Of a stretch of 64,000 nucleotides of DNA, positions 1-8,104 are shown one piece after another. Origin of the DNA: Streptomyces sp. NBC_01241 (GTDB taxonomy: Bacteria > Actinomycetota > Actinomycetes > Streptomycetales > Streptomycetaceae); the NCBI RefSeq assembly GCF_041435435.1, contig NZ_CP108494.1, forward strand, positions 6,978,501 through 7,042,500. The letters run 5' to 3'. Position numbers and translations under genes: made by a program. How positions within the stretch are numbered: the stretch's first letter is position 1; each line of letters begins with the position of its first letter. A model generated the notes under the pieces. It ran no database searches, was not told where the DNA came from, and was given only the letters and a program-made list of their open reading frames with translations.

Positions 1-36
1 ACGGGCCTGTCCTTCCTGGACGTCAGCCGCGCCTGA
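1..36 (+). CDS. C-terminal tail of a truncated upstream gene
   Basis: Reading from base 1, eleven sense codons end in TGA at 34-36. The downstream genes are oligopeptide-type ABC transporter components, so this is plausibly the end of the cognate solute-binding lipoprotein. That identity is inferred from gene order only; the visible residues carry no diagnostic motif. Confidence 0.4.
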   Translation, partial: TGLSFLDVSRA

Positions 37-63
37 CCGGCCGCCGGCGCCCGATCGCCCGGT

Positions 64-94
64 CCGGGACACCTGCTCGATCCAGGTGTCCCGG
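64..94 (+). terminator. Intercistronic hairpin
   Basis: A perfect 12-bp inverted repeat (64-75 and 83-94) with a 7-base loop lies between the preceding gene end and the permease start. There is no U tract. It may be a 3' stabiliser or partial terminator that raises the amount of the upstream (probably solute-binding) message relative to the transporter genes, an arrangement common in ABC operons. Confidence 0.5.
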
Positions 95-184
95 CCCCAG
101 GGCCTCTCGTTCGGATCAGACCGGGCTCGCGGGGCCTGATCCCAACGAAAGACCCCAGACCGTCCAACCACAAGGAACCCGACG

Positions 185-1135
185 ATGGTTGCTTTTCTCC
201 GGCTCGCGCTGCGCCGCGTCGCGATGATGCCGGTGATGATCCTCGGTATCGCGCTGCTCGTCTTCGTGGTGCTGCAGTTCTCGCCGGTCGACCCGGCCTT
301 CAACGCGCTCGGGGAGAGCGCCACACCCGAGGCCCGTGCGGCCTTCGCCGAGGCCAACGGCCTCAACGACCCGCTCCCGGTCCGGTACTTCCACTTCCTG
401 GGCCAGCTGCTCCACTTCGACCTCGGGATGACCGTCCCGCCGAGCCAGCCCGTACTGGACCGGATCACGGCGGCCTTTCCGCTCACCCTTCAGCTGACCC
501 TCCTCGGGCTGATCCTCGCGGTGATCCTGGCCGTCCTGTTCGGTGTGGTCGGCGCGATGTACCGGGACCGCTGGCCCGACCAGCTGTTCCGGGTCCTGTC
601 CATGGCCGGGGTCGCCATCCCGTCCTTCTGGCTCGGCGTGCTGCTCATCCAGCAGTTCGCGCTGAACACCCGGATCTTCCCGACCGGGGGCTACACCAAC
701 CCGGCCGACTCCTTCAGCGGCTGGCTCACCACCATGGCACTGCCCGCCATCTCGCTGGCGCTCCCGGTCTCGGCCTCCCTCGCCCGTCTCGTACGGACCT
801 CGATGGTCGCCGAACTCGACCGCGACTACGTCCGCACCGCCCGCGGCAACGGCCTCCCGCCGCTGCTGGTGATCCGCTCGGTGCTGCGCAACGCGCTCGT
901 CACCCCGCTGACCGTGCTCGGCATCAAGGTCGGGTACATGCTCAGCGGCGCCGTCGTCATCGAAGCGATCTTCGACCTGCCCGGCATGGGCAAGCTCATC
1001 CTCGAAGGTGTCACCGGCGGCGATGTCGCCCTGGTCCAGGGCACCGTACTGACCATCGCCATCGCGTTCCTGGTGGTCAACGTCATCGTCGACCTGCTCT
1101 ACCTGCTGGTCAACCCGCGCATCAGGACGGTGTGA
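185..1135 (+). CDS. ABC transporter permease, DppB/OppB type
   Basis: Inner-membrane permease (316 aa) of a peptide/nickel-type ABC importer. It has an N-terminal membrane segment (about residues 12-33), a large extracytoplasmic loop, then a five-helix core. The cytoplasmic EAA loop that docks the ATPase is visible around residues 210-225 (DYVRTARGNGL). The helix near the C-terminus includes an LPGMGKL-type motif typical of DppB. ATG at 185 follows a purine-rich stretch. The next gene starts one base after the stop, so the two are translated together. The substrate cannot be read from the sequence. Confidence 0.9.
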   Translation: MVAFLRLALRRVAMMPVMILGIALLVFVVLQFSPVDPAFNALGESATPEARAAFAEANGLNDPLPVRYFHFLGQLLHFDLGMTVPPSQPVLDRITAAFPLTLQLTLLGLILAVILAVLFGVVGAMYRDRWPDQLFRVLSMAGVAIPSFWLGVLLIQQFALNTRIFPTGGYTNPADSFSGWLTTMALPAISLALPVSASLARLVRTSMVAELDRDYVRTARGNGLPPLLVIRSVLRNALVTPLTVLGIKVGYMLSGAVVIEAIFDLPGMGKLILEGVTGGDVALVQGTVLTIAIAFLVVNVIVDLLYLLVNPRIRTV

Positions 1136-1136
1136 C

Positions 1137-3104
1137 ATGTTCGCCACCGGCCGTCTGGCCAACAAGCTGTCCCGACCCGGCATCGCGTTCCGCGCCCTCC
1201 CGGTCACCTCCCGCATCGCCCTCGGCGTGCTCGTCGTCGTCATCCTCGGCGCCGTGCTCGCCCCGCTGTTCACCCAGAACCCGCTGACCACCGGCACCCC
1301 GGTCCAGGCCCCCAGCGGCGCCCACTGGTTCGGCACCGACCGGGCCGGCCGCGACGTCTTCGCCCGGGTCGTGCACGGCTCGCGCTACTCGCTGGTCATC
1401 GGCCTCGGCGCGACCGCCCTGGCACTGGTCGCCGGCGCACTGCTCGGCTCCCTCGCCGCCACCTCGCGCAAGCTCGGCGACGAGTCCGTGATGCGCACCC
1501 TGGACGTCGTGATGTCGTTCCCGCCGATCGCACTGGCCGCCGTCCTCGTCGCGGTCTTCGGCACCAGCATCCCGGTGATCATCTTCACCATCGCCTTCGT
1601 CTACACCCCGTCGCTGGCCCGCGTGGTCCGCGCCAATGTGCTGTCCCAGTACGGCGAGGACTACGTCGCCGCCGAGAAGGTCATCGGCGCCCGCCGCGGC
1701 TACATCGTGCTCCGCCACGTCGCCGTCAACTGCATGGCGCCGGTCATGGTGTTCGCCACCGTCATGGTCGCCGAGGCGATCATCTTCGAGGCCAGCCTCT
1801 CGTTCATCGGCGCCGGAGTGCAGGACCCCGACCCCAGCTGGGGCAGCGTCCTCGCCTACGGCCGGCAGATCCTCCTCGCCGGCGGCTGGTGGGCCACCTT
1901 CTTCCCCGGCCTCGCGCTGTTGATCACCGTCCTCGCGCTCAACATCCTCTCCGAGGGCCTCACCGACGCCTCCGCAGCCCCGAAGGGCGCCCGCCCCGCC
2001 GTCGACCCCGCCACGGCCACCGCACCCGACCCGGTCGAGGCCACCTCCACCGTGGACGTCGATGCCGCCCTCACCAAGCTCGCGGACCGCGTCAACGCCA
2101 CCGAACCATCCATCAAGCCGGTACGGGAGGACGCCGCCGAACTCCTCGTCGTACGGGACCTGGCGATCCGCTTCCCCGACCGTTACGGCGAGATCCCCGT
2201 CGTCGACGCGCTGAACTTCACCGTCCACGAGGGCGAGACACTCGGCCTGGTCGGCGAGTCCGGCTGCGGCAAATCCATCACCAGCCTCGCCGTCATGGGC
2301 CTGCTCGCCCGCAACGCCGAGGTCAGCGGCGAGATCCTGTACCGCGGCCGGGACCTGCTGAAGCTCCCGCCGAAGGAACGCCGCGCCCTGATGGGCCCGG
2401 AGATCGCGATGGTCTACCAGGACGCACTGTCCTCCCTCAACCCGTCCGTCCTCGTCGGGACCCAACTGAAGCAGCTCACCTCGCGCGGCGGTACGAAGAC
2501 CCCCGCCGAACTCCTCGAACTCGTCGGCCTCGCACCCGAACGCACCCTGCGCAGCTACCCCCACGAGCTCTCCGGCGGCCAGCGCCAGCGCGTCCTGATC
2601 GCGATGGCGCTCTCCCGCAACCCCCGCCTGCTCATCGCCGACGAACCGACCACCGCCCTCGACGTCACCGTCCAGGCCCAGGTCGTCGAACTCCTCGTCC
2701 AGCTGCGCGACGAACTCGGCTTCGCGATGGTCCTCGTCTCGCACGACCTCGCGCTCGTCGGCGACCTCTCGCACCGCGTCGCCGTGATGTACGCGGGCCG
2801 CCTCGCGGAGATCGGCGCCACCCGCTCCGTACTCACCGCCCCCACCCACCACTACAGCCGAGGCCTGCTCGGCTCCGTCGTCTCCCTGGAAGCGGGCGCC
2901 GACCGGCTGCACCAGATCCGCGGCATCGTCCCCGCACCCCAGGGTTTCGGTACCGGCTGCCGGTTCGCCTCACGCTGCGCCGCAGCCACCGAACTGTGCC
3001 GCACCACCGCACCCGAACTCACCGCACGCGGCGCCACGAACGACCACGGCTTCGCCTGCCATCACCCGGCGAAGGCCGCCCAGCTGGAAGGGAGCGCCCT
3101 GTGA
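1137..3104 (+). CDS. Fused ABC permease (DppC type) and ATPase (DppD type)
   Basis: One 655-aa polypeptide joins two normally separate subunits of an oligopeptide-type importer. Residues about 1-285 are a DppC-like permease with the EAA loop (YVAAEKVIGARRG). A linker rich in Ala, Pro and Thr follows. Residues about 335-655 are an ATPase with Walker A GESGCGKS, signature LSGGQRQR, Walker B LLIADEPT and the C-terminal oligo_HPY region with its Cys-containing GCRFASRC motif. No internal stop or frameshift separates the halves, so the fusion looks genuine. Its stop overlaps the GTG of the next ATPase gene (GTGA). Confidence 0.9.
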   Translation: MFATGRLANKLSRPGIAFRALPVTSRIALGVLVVVILGAVLAPLFTQNPLTTGTPVQAPSGAHWFGTDRAGRDVFARVVHGSRYSLVIGLGATALALVAGALLGSLAATSRKLGDESVMRTLDVVMSFPPIALAAVLVAVFGTSIPVIIFTIAFVYTPSLARVVRANVLSQYGEDYVAAEKVIGARRGYIVLRHVAVNCMAPVMVFATVMVAEAIIFEASLSFIGAGVQDPDPSWGSVLAYGRQILLAGGWWATFFPGLALLITVLALNILSEGLTDASAAPKGARPAVDPATATAPDPVEATSTVDVDAALTKLADRVNATEPSIKPVREDAAELLVVRDLAIRFPDRYGEIPVVDALNFTVHEGETLGLVGESGCGKSITSLAVMGLLARNAEVSGEILYRGRDLLKLPPKERRALMGPEIAMVYQDALSSLNPSVLVGTQLKQLTSRGGTKTPAELLELVGLAPERTLRSYPHELSGGQRQRVLIAMALSRNPRLLIADEPTTALDVTVQAQVVELLVQLRDELGFAMVLVSHDLALVGDLSHRVAVMYAGRLAEIGATRSVLTAPTHHYSRGLLGSVVSLEAGADRLHQIRGIVPAPQGFGTGCRFASRCAAATELCRTTAPELTARGATNDHGFACHHPAKAAQLEGSAL

Positions 3105-4108
3105 TCAGGCTCGACGGCGTCCACGTACGCCACAAGGCACGCAGCGGCGGAGTCTTCCGCCGGGACGCCGTGCACGCCCTCACCGACGCCACCCTGGAGA
3201 TCGAGCGAGGTGAGATCGTCGGCCTGGTCGGCGAGTCCGGCTGCGGCAAGTCGACCCTGGCCCGGGTGCTGACCGGCCTGCAGAAGCCCACCGAGGGGGA
3301 GGTCCGCTTCCACGGCCGCGACCTGTGGGAGATGTCCGCCGCGCAGCGCCGCGACGACTTCGGCTCCGCGGTCGGCGTCGTCTTCCAGGACCCGTCCACC
3401 GCCCTCAACCCGCGGCTCACGGTACGTCAGATCCTCCGTGACCCGCTCGACGTGCACAAGCGGGGCACCCGGGAGGCGCGCGAGGCACGCGTCGAGGAGC
3501 TCCTCGATCTGGTCGGCCTGCCCGGCCACACCCTCGCCGCACTTCCCGGACAGCTCTCCGGCGGCCAGCGCCAGCGCGTCGCCATCGCCCGCGCCCTGGC
3601 CCTCGAACCGGAACTGATCGTCGCCGACGAACCGACCTCCGCCCTCGACGTCTCCGTCCGCGCCCAGGTCCTCAACCTTCTCGTCGACCTGCGCGAACGC
3701 CTGGGCCTCGGCATGGTGTTCATCTCGCACGACATCCAGACCGTGCGCTACCTCGCCGACCGCATAGCCGTCCTCTACCTCGGCCGGATCGTCGAGGAGG
3801 GGCGCGCGTCCGACGTCGCGGGCGCCCCCGCGCACCCGTACACCGAGGCACTGCTCTCGGCGACCCCCAGCCTGCTGGAGACCACCGAACGGATCGTGCT
3901 CACCGGCCCGGTCCCCTCGGCCACCAACCCGCCGTCCGGCTGCCCCTTCCGCACCCGCTGCTGGAAGGCGGACGACGCCTGCGCCACGGTCTTCCCCGCG
4001 CAGAGCACCGGACCGGGGGAACACCGCTGGCACTGCGTCCACCCCCAGAACCCCGCCACCCGCGGCGGGGACCAGTCCGCCGTACCGGCCGCAAGGAGCA
4101 CCACATGA
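3101..4108 (+). CDS. ABC transporter ATP-binding protein, DppF/OppF type
   Basis: Second ATPase (335 aa) of the importer, pairing with the ATPase half of the preceding fusion. It shows Walker A GESGCGKST, Q-loop VFQDP, signature LSGGQRQR, Walker B LIVADEPTSALD, an H-loop ISHD, and the C-terminal peptide-transporter extension with CPFRTRCW. The GTG start at 3101 overlaps the upstream stop by four bases; the frame is open further upstream only as a shadow of the fused gene. Its own end overlaps the lyase gene ATG by four bases, so all genes form one tightly coupled operon. Confidence 0.92.
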   Translation: MIRLDGVHVRHKARSGGVFRRDAVHALTDATLEIERGEIVGLVGESGCGKSTLARVLTGLQKPTEGEVRFHGRDLWEMSAAQRRDDFGSAVGVVFQDPSTALNPRLTVRQILRDPLDVHKRGTREAREARVEELLDLVGLPGHTLAALPGQLSGGQRQRVAIARALALEPELIVADEPTSALDVSVRAQVLNLLVDLRERLGLGMVFISHDIQTVRYLADRIAVLYLGRIVEEGRASDVAGAPAHPYTEALLSATPSLLETTERIVLTGPVPSATNPPSGCPFRTRCWKADDACATVFPAQSTGPGEHRWHCVHPQNPATRGGDQSAVPAARSTT

Positions 4109-5040
4109 CCGCCCGAACACCCCGCTACTCCGGCGTGATCCCGCCCGTAGTCACCCCGCTCACCGCGGACGGCGAGATCGACCGGCGCTCCCTGGAGAGG
4201 GTCGTGGGGCATCTGCTCGACGGCGGTGTCAGCGGCCTGTTCGCCCTCGGCAGCTCCGGCGAGACCGCCTATCTGACGCCCCGCCGGCAGGACGAGGTCA
4301 TCAAGGTCATCACGGCCGCCTCGGCCGGCCAGGTCCCGGTCCTCGTCGGAGCGATCGAGACCACCACCGACCGTGCCATCGAACGGGCCCGTGCCGCCCA
4401 GGCACTCGGCGCCGACGCCGTCGTCGTCACCGCCCCGTTCTACACCCGCACGCACGACACCGAGATCGACCGCCACTTCCGGGACGTCGCCGCCGCCGTC
4501 GACGTGCCGCTCCTCGCGTACGACGTGCCGGTCTGCGTCCACAGCAAACTCGACCCGGAACTGCTGCTGCCGCTCGCCGCGGACGGCGTGCTGGCCGGGG
4601 TGAAGGACTCCAGCGGCGACGACGGCTCGTTCCGCCGTCTGGCCATCGGCGCCCGCGACCTGCCGGAGTTCGCCGTGTTCACGGGGCACGAACTGGTCGT
4701 GGACGCGATGATGCTGAGCGGCGCCGACGGTTCCGTCCCCGGGCTCGGCAATGTGGACCCCCACGGATACGTGCGCCTCCACGAGGCCGCGGTACGTGGC
4801 GACTGGGCGACCGCACGCGCCGAACAGGACCGCCTCGTCGCACTGTTCGACATCGTGCGCGCGGCCCGTCCCGGCACTGCGTCCGCCACCGCTGCCGGTC
4901 TCGGCGCGTTCAAGTCGGCCCTCATGCTGCGCGGGATCATCACCACCAACATGGTGAGCCCGCCGATGCGCCGGCTGGACGCCGCGGAGACCGCCACGAT
5001 CGCGGACTGCCTGGACCGCGCGGGGCTCTCCCGGGTCTGA
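4105..5040 (+). CDS. DapA/NanA-family aldolase or lyase
   Basis: A 311-aa class I aldolase of the dihydrodipicolinate synthase/N-acetylneuraminate lyase family. The Schiff-base lysine is in AGVKDSSGD (about residue 167), the partner tyrosine in AYDVPVC, and the phosphate/carboxylate loop is GSSGET. Housekeeping DapA normally sits with lysine genes; here the gene overlaps the transporter ATPase by four bases, so it more likely cleaves an imported sugar acid, keto acid or amino acid derivative. The actual substrate is unknown. Its last codon is followed within 20 bases by a strong terminator. Confidence 0.85.
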   Translation: MTARTPRYSGVIPPVVTPLTADGEIDRRSLERVVGHLLDGGVSGLFALGSSGETAYLTPRRQDEVIKVITAASAGQVPVLVGAIETTTDRAIERARAAQALGADAVVVTAPFYTRTHDTEIDRHFRDVAAAVDVPLLAYDVPVCVHSKLDPELLLPLAADGVLAGVKDSSGDDGSFRRLAIGARDLPEFAVFTGHELVVDAMMLSGADGSVPGLGNVDPHGYVRLHEAAVRGDWATARAEQDRLVALFDIVRAARPGTASATAAGLGAFKSALMLRGIITTNMVSPPMRRLDAAETATIADCLDRAGLSRV

Positions 5041-5055
5041 CGGGTTCCGAAGAAC

Positions 5056-5105
5056 GCACTGAGGTGCGTGGGTACGGCCTCGGCCGTACCCACGCACCTC
5101 AGTGC
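5056..5105. terminator. Bidirectional terminator, 24-bp perfect stem
   Basis: Bases 5056-5079 are the exact reverse complement of 5082-5105, leaving a two-base centre. It separates the plus-strand transporter/lyase operon from the convergent chaplin gene ending at 5135 and can act on both. There is no long U tract, as is usual in Streptomyces. Confidence 0.9.
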
Positions 5106-5134
5106 TTCTGCCTGCTACCTACCGGCTGTGCCGG

Positions 5135-6115
5135 TCACTTCCTCGACGCGCGCGTGCGGCGGTACAGCAGGGTTCCGCCGAGCACCATCGCGGCGCTCGC
5201 CGCGCCGGCCAGACCCAGGTTGGTGTCGGCACCCGTGTGCGCCAGCTGCGCGGTGGAGACCGGGTCCCCGGAGGCGACCGTGGGCACATTGCCGGTCTGC
5301 GACTCATCGGTGTGGGGCGTGACGGGAGGTGTGACCACCGGGGGGGTGACCACCGGGGGCGTGACCACGGGCGGGGTGACCGGGGGCGTGACCACCGGGG
5401 GCGTGACCGGGGGCGTGACCACGGGCGGGGTGACCGGGGGCGTGACCACCGGGGGCGTGACCACGGGGGGCTCCACGGGAGGGTTGACCACCGGTGGCTC
5501 GGTGCTCGGCCCATTCCCGCACGAGTTGCCGGACGCCGGGTTCAGCAGACCGACGACGTCGACGCTGTTGCCGCACACGTTGACCGGAACGTGCACGGGA
5601 GCCTGGATGACGTTGCCGGACAGCACACCGGGAGATTGAGCTGCGGTGCCTCCGGCGCTTGCCTCTTGGCCGCCGTTGTCGCTTCCGCCGCTCACGTTCG
5701 CGCACTCGTTGTCGGACGCCGGGTTCAACAGCCCGATCACATTGGCCGTGTTGCCGCACACGTTGACCGGAACGTGCACGGGAGCCTGGATGACGTTGCC
5801 GGACAGCACACCGGGAGACTGAGCTGCGGTGCCTCCGGCGCTTGCCTCTTGGCCGCCGTTGCCGCTTCCGCCGCTCACGTTCGCGCACTTGTTACCGGAC
5901 GCCGGGTTCAACAGGCCGATCACATTGACCGTGTTGCCGCACACGTTGACGGGAACGTGCACCGGTACCTGCACGGCGTTGCCCGAGCCGACGCCCGGCG
6001 AACCGACGGCGGCACCATCGGCCGAGGCGTCCGCGAAGGCGTATCCGCCGGCCGCCGTCAGAATGCCGGACGCCGCCGCCATCACCAGCACGCTCTTGCT
6101 CAAGGCTTTTCGCAT
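5135..6115 (-). CDS. Long chaplin with three chaplin domains and LAHTG sorting signal
   Basis: Secreted, sortase-anchored surface protein (326 aa) of aerial hyphae. A signal peptide (about 1-29, cut near AFA-DA) precedes three chaplin domains (about 31-79, 92-140, 153-201), each with the VPVHVPVNVCGN and GLLNPAS cores and two cysteines. A proline-rich wall-spanning segment of PPVVT repeats (about 203-270) follows, then LAHTG (291-295), a hydrophobic helix and the basic tail YRRTRASRK. Long chaplins of Streptomyces coelicolor (ChpA-C) have two chaplin domains, so three is unusual. The coding sequence contains a recent 183-bp tandem duplication. Position beside rodlins resembles the chpA-chpD-rdlA-rdlB region. 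Confidence 0.93.
   Translation of the reverse strand: MRKALSKSVLVMAAASGILTAAGGYAFADASADGAAVGSPGVGSGNAVQVPVHVPVNVCGNTVNVIGLLNPASGNKCANVSGGSGNGGQEASAGGTAAQSPGVLSGNVIQAPVHVPVNVCGNTANVIGLLNPASDNECANVSGGSDNGGQEASAGGTAAQSPGVLSGNVIQAPVHVPVNVCGNSVDVVGLLNPASGNSCGNGPSTEPPVVNPPVEPPVVTPPVVTPPVTPPVVTPPVTPPVVTPPVTPPVVTPPVVTPPVVTPPVTPHTDESQTGNVPTVASGDPVSTAQLAHTGADTNLGLAGAASAAMVLGGTLLYRRTRASRK
5579..5944. repeat. 183-bp tandem duplication inside the long chaplin gene
   Basis: Copies at 5579-5761 and 5762-5944 are nearly identical. The period is exactly 61 codons, so the frame is kept. Each copy holds one chaplin domain plus its Gly/Ser/Ala-rich linker. The near identity suggests recent duplication or gene conversion. 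Confidence 0.85.
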
Positions 6116-6167
6116 TGATTGCCCTTTCCTAGGACACTTCGCGCGAGCGCGATGCTCGCGGTTCGTT

Positions 6168-6211
6168 CATCACGCGGTGCAGCTTCTGCCATCACGCGGT
6201 GCAGCTTCTGC
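6168..6211. repeat. Perfect 22-bp tandem repeat in chaplin/rodlin intergenic region
   Basis: The 22-base unit beginning CATCACGCGG occurs twice without a gap at 6168-6189 and 6190-6211, about 55 bp upstream of the minus-strand chaplin start. The whole 384-bp divergent region (6116-6499) holds no gene and must carry the promoters of the long chaplin and the first rodlin. The direct repeat is a candidate regulator binding site, or simply a small duplication. Confidence 0.7.
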
Positions 6212-6499
6212 CGGGAACGTCACCCCGGGTTCTTCATGCATGAGTCGGCAAGCGGCGGTTCTTCCGCAGGGTGAACACCGCACGCTGAACCGCACGCTTG
6301 CTGACATCCATAACGAGGGGGGATTGTCGAGGAAACGCAAAAATGGGTGGAAATCTTGTGACTACTCGAACGGATGACGTATGCGCGTTCATGGCGACGT
6401 CACGCCCGGGCATTCGGGTGAACGGAGAGAACCAAACGTCCGACCGTGAGTTGGGCAGGGGGCTCCGGTACGGGGCATCCGGTACGAGAAGGGTCAATC

Positions 6500-6901
6500 G
6501 TGATCAAGAGGGTTCTGGCTACGGGTGCTGTGGCCGCGTCCGTCCTCGGTCTGGGCGCCACGCAGGCCATGGCGATGGGTGACGACAGCGGTACGACTTC
6601 GGTCAACGGCAACGGTGCCCCGCAGTCCTTCGGTAACGCTGAGACCCATGGTGACGGCAGCCCGCAGTTCGGCCTGGTCCAGGGCAGCTTGAACAAGCCC
6701 TGCGTCGGCCTGCCCGCCAAGGCCAATGGCGGCTCGCTCGTCGGTCTTGTCCCGGTCACGGCCCAGGACGTCAACGTGCTGGCCTCGTCGCAGAGCCAGC
6801 AGTGCACCGAGAACTCCGCCCAGGCCAAGGGCGACGAGCCGCTGTCGCACACCCTGAGCGGCATCCCGGTGCTCGCCGGCAACGGTACCGGCAACAGCTG
6901 A
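6500..6901 (+). CDS. Rodlin
   Basis: Secreted 133-aa rodlin, a component of the rodlet layer on aerial hyphae and spores. The signal peptide ends near QAMA, followed by the typical MGDDSGTTSVNGNGA, LVQGSLNKPC, NVLASSQSQQCTENS and C-terminal GNGTGNS blocks with two cysteines. I chose GTG at 6500 because GAAGG lies 8-13 bases upstream and the protein then begins VIKRVLATG, matching the second rodlin (VIKKIM). Length agrees with RdlA/RdlB (about 130 aa). Which of the two S. coelicolor rodlins it corresponds to cannot be decided. Confidence 0.92.
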   Translation: MIKRVLATGAVAASVLGLGATQAMAMGDDSGTTSVNGNGAPQSFGNAETHGDGSPQFGLVQGSLNKPCVGLPAKANGGSLVGLVPVTAQDVNVLASSQSQQCTENSAQAKGDEPLSHTLSGIPVLAGNGTGNS

Positions 6902-7180
6902 TCCAGCCGCAGTGACAGGCCCGGGCCGCCGGCCTTCCTCCTCCGCGCGGCCCGGGCCCGCTTATCGGCGCCCGATTGGCCCGGCGATCCCGCCCATGAC
7001 GTCGCGCAATCGGCACTGCTCCATTCGGGCCGTTTTTTCGAGAATCTCCTTCTTGGAGAGTTTCGACTGTGGCCCTAAATCGTTACGAATTGCAGCGGCG
7101 GAGTTACGAGTGATCAGGACCGCGCTCGTGCGGCACGAAAGACGTGACCGCTCCGGACTCCGTCAAAGAAAGGGACAAAC

Positions 7181-7414
7181 GTGAAGTACGCCAAGGTTGC
7201 CGCCATCGCCGCCGGAACCCTGATGGCGGTCGGTGCCGCCGCCCCCGCTTTCGCCGACTCCGGCGCCGATGGCAGCGCCACCAACTCCCCGGGCATCGCG
7301 TCCGGCAATGTCGTCCAGGTCCCGGTCCACGTCCCGCTCAACCTCTGCGGCAACAGCGTCAACGTGATCGGTCTGCTCAACCCCGCCTTCGGCAGCACCT
7401 GCGCCAACTCCTGA
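7181..7414 (+). CDS. Short chaplin
   Basis: A 77-aa short chaplin: signal peptide (about 1-26, cut after AFA) and one chaplin domain with VPVHVPLNLCGN and GLLNPAF, including the two cysteines that are conserved in most chaplins. Secreted short chaplins self-assemble into amyloid fibrils that lower surface tension and coat aerial hyphae. GTG at 7181 follows AAAGAAAGGGAC at an optimal distance. It lies between two rodlin genes and has its own strong terminator, so it is probably a separate transcript. Confidence 0.93.
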   Translation: MKYAKVAAIAAGTLMAVGAAAPAFADSGADGSATNSPGIASGNVVQVPVHVPLNLCGNSVNVIGLLNPAFGSTCANS

Positions 7415-7445
7415 CCTCTGGTCAGCCGAGCTGAACGCTCATGAT

Positions 7446-7490
7446 GGGGAAGGCCCCGGATCGCATTCGATGCGATCCGGGGCCTTCCCC
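7446..7490 (+). terminator. Intrinsic terminator after short chaplin
   Basis: A perfect 21-bp stem (7446-7466 with 7470-7490) and a three-base loop are followed by CCTTTTCC. It lies 31 bp after the chaplin stop codon. Confidence 0.92.
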
Positions 7491-7661
7491 CTTTTCCGGT
7501 ATTCGATCGAAGGGCGCCGAGAAAAGCGATCCCGCCCAGTTGCCCGGGCGCAACCACATCGTTACCCAAGGTGAAAAGCGGCAGAAGTCACGGCTAAAGA
7601 AGGCTGGTGCGGCGCGGATACGCGGCCGAAATGGATGCCGCTGCAGAAGGGAACCCCAAAA

Positions 7662-7952
7662 GTGAAGTACGCGAAGACCGCTGCGTTCGTTGCCGGTTCC
7701 GTGGCTGCTCTGGGAACGGCTGCTCCTGCCTTCGCCGTTACCACCACCACGGCCCCCGACTTCAGCCTCAACGGCGGCGTCAACCAGATGGTGGGAAGCG
7801 CACCGCAGGCTGTCGACCCGATCGCCGACACGGTCGGCGAAGCCGCCGATTCGATGCAGAAGAACGGCACCGTCACCAAGCTGGCCGGCCGGGCGACCGG
7901 TGCGGCCCAGGGCGCGTCCCCGCTGATGGGCGGCCTGCCGCTCGGCGGCTGA
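7662..7952 (+). CDS. Small secreted protein in the chaplin/rodlin cluster
   Basis: A 96-aa protein starting at GTG 7662 (AGAAGGG upstream). The signal peptide VKYAKTAAFVAGSVAALG closely resembles that of the adjacent short chaplin, and cleavage after AFA is likely. The mature part of about 70 residues (VTTTTAPDFSLNGGVNQMVG to the end SPLMGGLPLGG) is cysteine-free, with an amphipathic middle and a Gly/Leu-rich end. It is not a chaplin or rodlin. I do not recognise a characterised family; position between a chaplin and a rodlin suggests a minor coat component or assembly factor, which is inference. Confidence 0.8.
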   Translation: MKYAKTAAFVAGSVAALGTAAPAFAVTTTTAPDFSLNGGVNQMVGSAPQAVDPIADTVGEAADSMQKNGTVTKLAGRATGAAQGASPLMGGLPLGG

Positions 7953-8104
7953 CCCGTCAGGCCACGGCTCTTGCCCGCCCGTGCGACGAACCTCCGGGCC
8001 GCAGAGGCACCGTTCGAGTGAATCGGCACAACCATCCCCATCGCCGTGAGTTGCTCAGTGGACTCCGGACAGGTGAGCAACAGAAAACCCAGAAGGACTA
8101 TTCA

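Noticed and set aside
1122..2912. Minus-strand ORF of 596 codons opposite the fused transporter gene
   Set aside because: Codon pattern is that of an antisense shadow; the plus strand carries complete ABC motifs.
5320..5490. Short regular repeats that look like a CRISPR array
   Set aside because: They are codon-level PPVVT repeats inside the long chaplin with no unique spacers of constant length.
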